Source: Ypsolopha sequella
Lineage: Eukaryota; Arthropoda; Insecta; Lepidoptera; Ypsolophidae
NCBI GenBank assembly: GCA_934047225.1
Contig: OW203989.1
Span: 1,959,977-2,023,976, forward strand
Length of the DNA: 64,000 nt
Direction of reading: 5' to 3'
The notes beneath the pieces were generated by a model. That model saw only the letters and a program-made list of their open reading frames with translations, was not told the DNA's origin and ran no database searches. How positions within the stretch are numbered: position 1 is the first letter of the stretch; each line of letters opens with the position of its first letter. Made by a program: the position numbers and the translations under genes. Shown one piece after another: positions 33,764-43,783 of this stretch.

Positions 33764-35915
33764 AATTCAAAATTCAAAATTCAAAAAGTTTATTTTGCAA
33801 AGTAGGTATATATAATACACGTTTCACAAGTCAAATTTTAATCTTATAAAAATATATGTAATAAAATAATAAATGTACATGAACTACTTAGATTAAATGT
33901 TTATTTAATTTATGTAGCAATATATATACAATTAAAATTATAGGTAATATATTATTATACAAGGTGAAATCCAATCAACCGCCCGAACCCATACCGGAGA
34001 CCCGGCCAGGGACCAGGAACAAGGTTCAATGATCACCAACCGAGCCCCCAGCACGAATCCAGGCGGCCGACCAAATCGCATCCTATATACTACATAGTAA
34101 TAGGTTACATATATAAATACATGCCTACCTCCGCCCATTCGATTAGTCTTGCTAAGAAGAACGGGCAAGAAACTTGGCAAGATCATGTCTTTTTTTTTTT
34201 AACATAAACTTAAACTATACATTGAATTACTTATATCTACTTTAACCAAGGGATAAGAAAATACAAGACAGCAGGAATTCAGGTTAATGAAAAAAGAAAA
34301 ACATATATATCTTTGCCTACCTGTCTCATATAGTCTATTTCCTTTTACAGTCTGTAATTAATTAATGTTAACTCTTAAGAGGAATCAAAAGTTAGGAAAT
34401 TATATTAATTAATTAAATTATTACCTACTATCATCAAAATCAGTATCACTATAACACCATGCTTCACCATCATCCAAATATTCATTTATTTTATAATATG
34501 CCTTTTTCAGTAGGCCCTGCTTAATATACTGTTTAAACTTATTCTCTGACAAAGTAAGGACCTCTTTTGGAAGTTTATTGTAAAATCTTATACCATGTCC
34601 TACGAAAGAGGTACTCACTTTGGCGAGTCTGATTTTTGGAAAAGCCAGTTTATACTTATTTCTGGTTTCCTTACAATGTTGCTCACCAAGCCTTGGGAGA
34701 GACTCAACATTTTTTCTAACATATCTAAGGACCTGGTAAATATATTCACAAGAAACAGTTAATATATTAATTTCTTTGAACTTTTCTCTTAATGAATCCC
34801 GGTGCTTCATATTATAAATAGCCCGAATTGCTCTCTTCTGCAAAACAAAGACTGCGTCTGTATCCGCGGCTCTACCCCATAACAGCATGCCGTATGACAT
34901 AATGCTGTGAAAGTAACTAAAATAGACTAGTCTAGCAGTATCTACATCAGTAATTTGTCTTATGCGTCTAACAGCGTATGCGGCCGAACTAAGTCTACCA
35001 CATAGGGCTTCTATGTGGGGACCCCACTGAAGACGAGAGTCTACCGTAATGCCCAAAAACTTAGTTTCGTTAACTAACTCCAGCTTGGACCCCTGCAAAA
35101 GCAAATTACAATCCACTTGAATAACATTTGGTAACGTGAATTTTATACATTTTGTCTTTTTTGCGTTTAAAACTAAATTATTTACAGTAAACCAATCAAG
35201 CACCAGTGATAAAGTTGTATTCGCGCCGTCAAGGATATCTTTACGTCTATTAACTTTAAAAATAAGTGACGTGTCGTCTGCGAATAGTACTATCTTAGTT
35301 AAGTCTTTAATTAAATAGGGAAGGTCATTTATGTAAATTAAAAACAGCAAGGGCCCCAATATGGAACCCTGCGGGACACCCATTTTAACTAATGCTCCAC
35401 ATGATTTTACCCCATTAATGTCTACCTTTTGAATACGATCACTAAGATACGACTTCATTAACGCCAAAGATTTGCCCCTCACTCCGTAGTGATCTAATTT
35501 ACATAAGAGTGTTTCATGATTAACGCAATCGAAGGCTTTCGAGAGGTCACAAAATACACCAAATGCATCCTGCTTTTCTTCCCAAGCATCAAAAATGTGC
35601 TTAACTAAAGCAACTCCTGCATCTGTGGTTGACCTCCCTCTAGTGAATCCGTATTGTTCACAGTGAAGCAACTTATTTAAATTAAAATGAAATAACAATT
35701 GATTAAAAACTATTTTTTCAAAAACCTTACTCAAAACCGGTAAAACTGACACAGGTCTATAGTTTGATGGGTCACCGTTGTCGCCTGATTTAAAAAGGGG
35801 GATCAATTTACTAAACTTCATTAAGTCAGGAAAGATACCATCATCTACACATTTATTAAAAATTAATGCCAAATAAGGAGGATATACACATTTATTAAAA
35901 ATTAATGCCAAATAA
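33764..35915 (-). mobile_element. Jockey-clade-like LINE, 5'-truncated
   Basis: The body on the minus strand runs from a truncated polymerase (35911) through a 650-bp 3' untranslated region to a (TTTGAATT)n-type tail at 33764. The 3' region is shared with 22398-22633. At the truncated 5' end, a 39-bp segment (ACACATTTATTAAAAATTAA and onwards) is present twice at 35848 and 35887, in frame, a small duplication made at or after insertion. Confidence 0.85.
34421..35911 (-). CDS. Non-LTR retrotransposon reverse transcriptase (partial, open)
   Basis: A 496-codon open frame encodes the polymerase that copies LINE RNA into the genome at a nicked target. Visible motifs in order: NYRPVSVLPVLSKVFEK (about residues 50-66), QYGFTRGRST (86-95), FCDLSKAFDCVNH with the first catalytic Asp (120-132), GVPQGSILGPLLFLIYIND (178-196), the catalytic FADD box (210-213) and FLGITVDSRLQW. 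The C-terminal SYGMLLWG and FVLQKRAIRAIYN blocks then follow, typical of jockey-like elements. The N-terminal endonuclease and the start of the fingers are missing. The annotated start is only the first Met of the truncated copy, and residues 1-13 duplicate residues 14-27. No stop interrupts the rest, so the insertion is fairly young. Confidence 0.9.
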   Translation of the reverse strand: MALIFNKCVYPPYLALIFNKCVDDGIFPDLMKFSKLIPLFKSGDNGDPSNYRPVSVLPVLSKVFEKIVFNQLLFHFNLNKLLHCEQYGFTRGRSTTDAGVALVKHIFDAWEEKQDAFGVFCDLSKAFDCVNHETLLCKLDHYGVRGKSLALMKSYLSDRIQKVDINGVKSCGALVKMGVPQGSILGPLLFLIYINDLPYLIKDLTKIVLFADDTSLIFKVNRRKDILDGANTTLSLVLDWFTVNNLVLNAKKTKCIKFTLPNVIQVDCNLLLQGSKLELVNETKFLGITVDSRLQWGPHIEALCGRLSSAAYAVRRIRQITDVDTARLVYFSYFHSIMSYGMLLWGRAADTDAVFVLQKRAIRAIYNMKHRDSLREKFKEINILTVSCEYIYQVLRYVRKNVESLPRLGEQHCKETRNKYKLAFPKIRLAKVSTSFVGHGIRFYNKLPKEVLTLSENKFKQYIKQGLLKKAYYKINEYLDDGEAWCYSDTDFDDSR

Positions 35916-36006
35916 CCAATAAATGTTGGTATCTACCCAGCAGATTCTACTGCATTAAAAGATCTTGTAAAAGATCACATGGTCAGTCGAAAAAAATTAA
36001 ATTTAC

Positions 36007-36130
36007 AGTTATCAAAGTGAAATATATCGGTTCGTGGTTCACACTTCCCCAGAAACTTGACAGCACCCTACTTTTGATGTCAAAAATGAATATAAGATAC
36101 AATATTTAATATATTTAGAAAATACTCACC
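36007..36130 (-). other. Two possible spliced exons
   Basis: Minus strand: a block ending ...CAAGTGTCTTG at 36130 is followed by donor GTGAGT. A 62-base AT-rich gap ends in TAG at 36068, and a block 36067-36007 then begins GGTGCTGTCAAG and ends before GTAAAT. Joined in one frame they read 'FSSIDQLNQVSW' then 'VLSSFWGSVNHEPIYF'. No start codon is seen in that frame, so they may be untranslated or chance. Confidence 0.25.
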
Positions 36131-36483
36131 AAGACACTTGATTAAGCTGGTCGATGCTAGAAAACTGCCCCGTACATCGCAGAAATCTCGCAATACACAC
36201 AAATCACTTACGATAATATTAAAGAGAAAAACAGTAAAAATAACAAAGGCTGGCACTTTTAAGTAATTCGTTGGTCGATATTTAGAAAAAGATTGATGTT
36301 ACAATTATAACGTGTTTTAATAGGACGTAACCGTGGGTTTCTATGTTAATTTATTTGCAGGATTTAATTACAGCAAACCACAGCAAAACAAAATTTTAGC
36401 AAAAATCGGGACAATAACCGATGAAATGAAACAGGCAGGCAGGAGGAAATTAATGAATGAATGAAAGATAGTGCCGTATAAAC

Positions 36484-36941
36484 ATCGATAGTTAAAGTTA
36501 ATCGATTAATCGATGGTATAATTATTCACTTTCGGCACAGTCGATAGTCTGGGAAAAATAATCGATAGTCTGTACTTCATTCATTGCTGATTTTGGTGCG
36601 CGATCTTGATAGTCTTAATAGTCTATGGAAGCATATTTAAATATTCTGCTCCTGAATTCACAAAAGAAGTCCCGTGGATTAAGGAATTTTCGTATTTACT
36701 TACTAATAATAAATACTTTGACTTTGTTAAGTGATTTTTTATCATTCCTGGTTATTTTGATTTTATTTTTAAGTGTCAGTTTGCAATGATTATTATTTAT
36801 TTACTTGTTTAGTGGTTAGTGATTAGAAACATAAATTGAACGAAGAAAAAACACATATTTTAATTGAGATAAGTAACTAGAAAACTATAATTGAATCGTT
36901 TTTTAAAAAGTCGATACTATCGGAATCTCAAACTATCGATA
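36484..36941. promoter_or_regulatory. Cluster of TATCGATA-like motifs
   Basis: ATCGAT or TCGATA cores occur at about 36484, 36501, 36509, 36541 and 36561, with one full TATCGATA at 36934-36941. In Drosophila this octamer is the DREF-binding element near housekeeping promoters. Its use here is an inference. Confidence 0.35.
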
Positions 36942-37043
36942 TGTAACCAACACTATTGAAAGTGGCAGTAGCAGTGTTGCCAATTGCCAAAGCGCAGTAA
37001 ACCGCTATAAAATATTCCCCCAAGTTTTGACAAAATCAACCTA

Positions 37044-38391
37044 GGTAGCGTTCCGAAACCAAACCCCTATCATCGAGCAATTCTAGTCGGATGAGCAATA
37101 CGTTTTGGAACCGGTCATAATGGAACAATCTTCGGACTAACTTTGGTGAGATTTGGAACGGACATAGAGTAATATGTCAAAACAAAAGTTTGGCGGGAAG
37201 ACGAAAATGTTTATATGATTGATGAGATTTTATCCACGATATTTTTTATTTTTCGTTTAAAACAATTATTGGCAGAACTAATGTTCGGAGACACGTTTAA
37301 AGAAGCCAGATAAAACGGTTTTGAATTGAATTGAGATTTTATCTACAGGTTTTATAATTGTAGAGATAGCCAGCTCATAATCAAGTTTCAGACTTGTAGG
37401 AAATAACAAAAGACAAATTCAAATAAAAATGTCGTTCTAGACGAGAAAATAGGAATAGTTCTCATCTGTTCATGTTTTGTAATTTTCGATACCATATAAA
37501 AATCATACGTCAAGAATCATGCTTTTGACAGGAGCAATATATTCCCGGCGATTTTCGCAGAGCAAAATATTGGTCGTGTCAGTAGAAAAAGTTGCTCGGG
37601 TTTGATCGTTCCAAAACGATCTCATTTGTTGTTTTGGAACCAGCATAGAGCTACTTTTATCTGACAGATAGTAATATCTTCTACTTCATCGGACAATCTA
37701 AGGTGTTTCGGAACGCTAACCTAATAATGATAACCCTTGAATTTTATTATACATCATCACGACATGAAACACCGAAGGGTTATCAGAGGTACTTTGGGCA
37801 TCTGAAGCACGAAGACCATGAGACCAAACAAAATCCTCCGGATCAGTAGTTAAGTACTCGAACCACTAAACTATAGTACCTAAACGGTATTCAGTAGATA
37901 CCAAAATAACAATATTCATAATACAAAATGCAACCTTTTTTATTTCGCTTTAATTTATGGATTTGAAGCCCCCAAAAACCCCCAATAAAATACTGCCTCT
38001 AAAAACAAAACATTTTTGCACTTCGACTCCTTGAATTTATTGAGAAATCGTGGTACGCGTGGAAAATTCAGTAGTTCATAGAGGCAAAAAAGACCTCTAA
38101 TACTAATAGCCCTCCCTGATGCCTTATATGGAGCTTTGAAAACTGACGTAACAATTCCACTAAATCAAGTCTCTTTCTTAAAAACGAGTGAATTTTAAAA
38201 CAACAAAGCCTTAAACATTTTCATCGTCCCGCCAAACTTTTCTTTTGACATATTACTCTATGTCCGTTCCAAATCTCACCAAAGTTAGGTCTGGTTAGTC
38301 CGAAGACTTTTCCTTTAAGACCAGTTCCAAAACCTATTGCTCATCCGACTAGAATTGCTCGGTGATAGGAGTTTGGTTTTGGAATGCTACC
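37044..38391. mobile_element. Long-inverted-repeat element, GGTAGCGTTCC ends
   Basis: The left 165 bp (GGTAGCGTTCCGAAACCAAA onwards, with GAGCAATTCTAGTCGGATGA and GAACGGACATAGAGTAATAT) is repeated inverted at 38212-38391. A third, shorter terminus (GTTTCGGAACGCTAACC) ends at 37721. The unit may therefore be a 680-bp element plus a recombined or nested partner. No transposase frame is present. Confidence 0.65.
37760..37875 (-). repeat. SINE type 1 fragment
   Basis: Contains ACATGAAACACCGAAGGGTT, GGATCAGTAGTTAAGTACTC and CGAACCACTAAACTATAG, the decayed A-box end. Part of the body is deleted. Confidence 0.5.
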
Positions 38392-41300
38392 CAAAAGTAG
38401 GTACACTGAGTTGGCAACATTGCAAACACATCCAGTAAGTGTTCCGTGCATCCAGTAGTCCCGTAGAGTCGTAGCAAGGAAGCCATAGAGTAAATTATAT
38501 ATAGGGTATAGAGGCATCAGCCGCTATCTCATTTGAGCGCCATCTGTTGAGCAATGTTGTAAAAACAAGATGTATATATTCATGAATACTACACATACCC
38601 TACGTACGTATAGTACGTACACACCCACTTGTTAATTTTCGTTATTTTTAGTGTTTAATTTGATTAAAACACAAAAAGTAAATAACAATCATTTATTTCT
38701 TTTCCTTTTATTACAATAAATTAATGCTTCTTCTTGAATATTGTCTTCGGCGTCAAAATCTTTGCTGATACCGCCTAATAATTTATTTGTGGATTAACAC
38801 CAATTATACGCAAAAAATACACGGGTCAGTAAAATATAGCAGAGCCACCAAAGTCCAAAAAACCAAGCCAAGTCGTCGGGAGAAATCACAAAAAACAGCG
38901 AAAAACACCATTGAGCACTTCCAAATCTCATTTAATGAAAACGGAATAAAAATTAAAAAAATGACATGACAGATATCCATCTAGTGTTGCCACTTAAGAA
39001 AAATAAATTACCCAAACCTTTTTCAAAAGTATCTAGATTAAAAAAAATTATATTTATACAAACCAGCTGGAAGTCGCTAAAATTTTCAAGTAATATCTCC
39101 TAATAAGATAAGAGGTAATTAAAAGAAAATATGGTAAAGTCGATTCTTTATGGTTAACGTAATGTTGTGTTGTGTATTGAAAATACATTCAGTTTATTTT
39201 TCTTCAATGTTTTTTTTTTCTATATTCAAGATGTTTTTTAATCATTCTTAAGATATTCTTATTATAAAGTCGTGAAAACATTTTTAGGGTCTAATAAAAA
39301 TGAACCGCTAAAAATCTCAAAAATCCGCTAGATCTAGCGACAAAGTCACTAAAATGGCAACACTACTTCCATCTGCCATAGTAATTAACGTTCCGTTTCA
39401 ACAAAACCCACGCAAACTTCTTTTATTTCAAAGAATTTAGTTTTACCCCGAAGGTATTTTTACTGCAGTTTAATTTATTACGTGATATTTGAAATCATAA
39501 AGATTTAATTCTATTAATAAAGTAAACAAATTACTAGACTTTATGAAATAACTATCTAGAATGGAAAGAAACGTTTTATGTTTGATAGCGCCATCTGTTG
39601 AGCAATGTCAGACCATTTTTACTGTCACGATTTTTTGCTGGAGCTAAAATGTACTGAGTGAAAGGACCCTGAAGGAGGCTATGATCGTAGAGATAGTAAA
39701 TATCATGGTATAATAAAACAAGGTATGTTCCTTGGTGATGTGTGGAGGTTTTGTGTTCCAAAATGGGGGAACTTGAGTACGTCATCACGCTATCGGCGGT
39801 TCTCAAACTTTAAAAGTCGGGAATCGTGGAATGCATGTGGATTTTAACTTTTCAGCTGCAGAGGGATGGGTGTGGCGGCTAAAGTGGGAAGTATTCAATA
39901 AAATGTCCCTTAATGGCTTTATGTAGTCAGAAGTCGCAAAATGAATTGAACACACTCTCGCTGTGAAAGAAAATACTAGTGAAAATTCGCCATTCAAAGT
40001 AATAAATAAAGCGTATGGAAAACACCACACTAACTTCTGCACGTAACGAAATTTAACGTGATCTTAGAGCTTCATATAAATATTACATAAAATTTGTCAC
40101 TATAGCTTACTTTTCTTAGAATAAATACCACACATAGACCAAAATAATTACTACGAAAAAAAATGCAGCAAAAAAAATACATGAACGTGAGAGAGCACGG
40201 AATTGATAAATTCAGGAGGAATTTTTTATTATTATTTTATCTGGTCTTTTGCCTAGAAATCATCCCCAAAAAATTTTTATTATTCATGTAATTTTTTCGA
40301 AGGATATCCAGAAACTGAAGTCGACCAAAAAAAACAAAATGTTACATGTCGAAAAATAATGTTGGAAAGAAACCATTATTTATTAATGCGTAAAAAAAAT
40401 GTGATACCGTATGCCAATCTTACGTCTCGGTTAAAAAAAATAGTTGCAACTCGAAAGGAGCGATTAAACGCATAATAAATAGAAACGCAGGCATGAAATA
40501 TCATGAATAAGAAAAAAACACATTATATTTTTTTACATTCTTATCACCATATCTGTTTTCCCTTCTTAGATTTTTTTGGTGTCGTGCTAAAAGTTGCTAC
40601 TGCTGATAAGATCTATGGATTGGCATAGGTTTCATTCCTGGATAAAAGGTTTTCAAATTTTGGACCAAACGCCAAGGGAAGAGTTGCATCATCTTTTCAA
40701 TGTTGTACAATTACAGCCGATTTGCTCGTGGAAACTCGCAAAATACAACATTTTTTCACAAACATGAGATCTAGATACATAACAGATTGATTTTTCGCGC
40801 CCCGAAATACCTTCTATGTACTGTAAATATTGTAAAAATCTTTGTAGACGTTTTATAGGAAACGATGTAAGTATATATACAATTATATCGGATAAATGGG
40901 GTAAGTAGGACTTACAATTTCTGATGCTGGCTTTTGGGCCACAATAGCGAAGCCACTCTTGAGCCATCAATTCATTTTTGGGAAAAGTAAAAAGTCTAAT
41001 TATTCCGCCTTATTCAGAGCGATTTTTACAATTACGGATCGCACAACCGCCCATTATTGCTTGATGAGATTATCAATTTATCATTTAATAATCATCTCAT
41101 CTGCAACTGGGAAACGCGCTTCAACCTTTGGGAATCTCTGTGTAGAGTGAAAACAAACTATTAAATTCGCTCTCGTGCAACAAGGATGACAACAAATGGA
41201 AAAAAACGCCATTAGATATTGCCAGTATTATACGCTTATTTTTACCCAAACGTTTCACACAACTTCTGCAAATCTGATCATAAAGATAAGCAAAAAATCA

Positions 41301-41889
41301 AAATTAAATTTGTTTAAGTTTAATATCAACAACAAAAATACTCATCAATGTTATGAATAGTATAAACCTTTTTGTAAACAAAATAACTTAAAACTATTTT
41401 CCTTATCATGAAATAATGACATAAAATGGCAAGCACGTAAGATGACGTCACCAGGGGCTGGTGCGTTCCAAATATTTAAAAATATCAGTGTCGCCGTACG
41501 AGCTCTCGTGTCATTCATTCGCACTCATACAAAATTTTATATGCTATCCTGTTGTCAGGGTTCAAATTGTAGCAAGCTTATGTTTTGGAATGGAAACCAA
41601 AGGAACAGACCATGTTTTATTCGGCCATGGTAAATATATGATAAATATACAAATATATGATAAAAATATAAAGAGTAAAAATATGTATTTACTCTCTCTA
41701 CGCGCAGAGTAATCCAGTTTTTCTGGCAACCCTATTTTGACTTGTCATTGCGTTTGGTTAGCGCGGCACGGTCATAACAATTTATTTTTAAATACAATCC
41801 ATTTATCAACAATATAATAATGTGTGTTTTGCTTGGTGCATGCTCTATGGGTGTGGCTATCAAAATCAAAGACGTTATAATACAGACCA
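38392..41889. other. No recognisable gene in 3.5 kb
   Basis: AT-rich. The 20-mer GCGCCATCTGTTGAGCAATG occurs exactly at 38537-38556 and again at 39588-39607. Frames at 39576-40042 and 40689-40970 (-) match no family I know. This long stretch may contain introns or old repeats that I cannot read. Confidence 0.35.
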
Positions 41890-42120
41890 GCCCCCCTATT
41901 CTGTATCTTTAGTTGCCAACTGCACGAGGTGCCTATCATCAAAAACATAGCTAAAAACTGAAATTTCAAAATTGCCTTTAGTGGGTATTGAACTATTAAC
42001 AATCCGTGTCGTCACTTCAAGTGCGAAAATATCCTTAGGACATCGGAATTCGATAGTATATCTATGTTTTTGATGATAGACACCCAGTCCAGAAGGCAAC
42101 TAGAGATACACAATAGGCCC
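41890..42120 (-). mobile_element. MITE family X, inverted copy
   Basis: Full-length, almost identical to 12844-13074. It starts GCCCCCCTATTCTGTATC and ends ACACAATAGGCCC. High identity suggests recent mobility. Confidence 0.85.
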
Positions 42121-42918
42121 GCTGGTTTTCCATATTAAGATGCCAGTGTTTTAACCCTGAGCTACCAACGCAACTTTTTTTTGGGAATTTTTATGAAACA
42201 AATTTTGTAAATAATAACCTTTATAAACAAAGTATATTTTTTTTTTGTGTGAAGTTCGTAATAATTCCTTCAGCCATTTTCTGCCTGGAGGTAACATATT
42301 GGGCCCGAACTTGGTGTAGTTGGTGTGTTTTGAAATTGTTTTTTTTTTTTCAAAATCAGAAAACAGGTGGCTGAAGTGTAATTGTGTAGAATATTTATTT
42401 TTATTTTTTATTTTATTAATGACCCAACACGATAGGTTTCAGAATATATTTTTTTAAATCCATACCAAAAACGTTAGTAAGTCATCATTTCTATTAAGTA
42501 ACACCAACACAAAACAGAACAATCAACAAAAATAAATAAGAATACTTAACACATAAAGTCAGAAACAGTCCATATAGGCCACGGAAGGTAAATCATTGTA
42601 AATATACACAAAAATCTGTAGCAAAACATTGTTTTGTGTAAGGCAAAACATGCGCAAGGATTTTTGTTAAGTTAAATAAAATGTAGTTATATCATTTGAA
42701 TTAAATATTTAGACAAAACTTATACAGACTTCAGAAATGACATAAGACTATAGACCAGAATGGACATAAACATGATTGTATGATATCCATACTTAATAAT
42801 TCTAGTGTTCAAAAATCATTCACATACATACCTATAACAAAACAGACAAGTTTTAGAAAATAAAGTTCAAAAAGTTGTCGAAATACATATTTCGTGTAAA
42901 CATTACTCAGTGAGTATA
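42121..42918. other. No recognisable gene
   Basis: AT-rich with poly-T tracts; nothing assigned. Confidence 0.4.
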
Positions 42919-43078
42919 GCCGATTCTGAAGGCTTTAATTTTAGTTTTTAGTGCTGTCAAAGCTAAATTTTCTTCATTGTATAATAGTTTTTAAATGCTA
43001 GGAGCAGAAGCTAAATTCTTTTTGGAAAATTTAGGTTTTGACAGCACTAAAACTAAAATTAAAGCCTTCAGAATCAGC
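42919..43078. mobile_element. Small hairpin MITE
   Basis: Arms of about 55 bp (GATTCTGAAGGCTTTAATTT, TTAGTGCTGTCAAA) are reverse complements with one or two mismatches. It lies about 430 bp upstream of the survivin ATG. Confidence 0.75.
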
Positions 43079-43507
43079 TTTATTAGCTATTTAAAAAATA
43101 CAAAGTGTTGCAAAGGAGCCAATTTAAACGAATCTTTGTAAGTCCTAAAAGTTGCATGGTGCTAAAAAAAATTAACAATAGGTAGGTTTTAGGTTTTACT
43201 AAGATACCTAGGTCATGGACGTAAAAAGTCGATGAGGTAGGTATTTACAATATTCATTGAAATAAAGTATAGCAAAACTAATAGAAAGTTGGACCCTTTG
43301 AGCATAGAGTATATTGATGCCTTTGAGTAGAGTGCCTTACTTTGAGTACTGTGTTCCGTCCGTTAAAAAATTAATAACAAAACGCAAAAACCGAACAAAA
43401 AAAATATCAAATACTTGTTTATGTATTTGATTTCAAACGAGACGTTCGTTTTTCGTTCGCTTTTTTAAATGCTTTTATTACCAAATATTTCTTCTGTGCC
43501 AACACAC

Positions 43508-43783
43508 ATGGATACGCTGAAACTATCCCTTGTCGAAGAAAGGTTAAAGACGTTCAAGAACTGGCCTTTCAATGACCAAGCTAAATGTAACGTGCTAAAC
43601 ATGGCCTCAGCAGGTTTCTACTCGGTGGCGAATGGTCCTGAAGATGCAGACGCCGCTAAGTGTTTCCTATGTGGAAAGGAGCTAGATGGCTGGGAAGCTC
43701 ACGATGACCCTTGGCTGGAACATAAAAGCCACGCTGCTATGTGCGCCTTTGTGCAGATTGGTAAAAATGAAGATGAGTTGTTG
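43508..43783 (+). CDS. BIRC5: Survivin exon 1 (BIR domain)
   Basis: 92 codons covering the whole zinc-binding fold. The donor is TTG|GTGAGT; read-through would stop after two residues. Confidence 0.92.
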
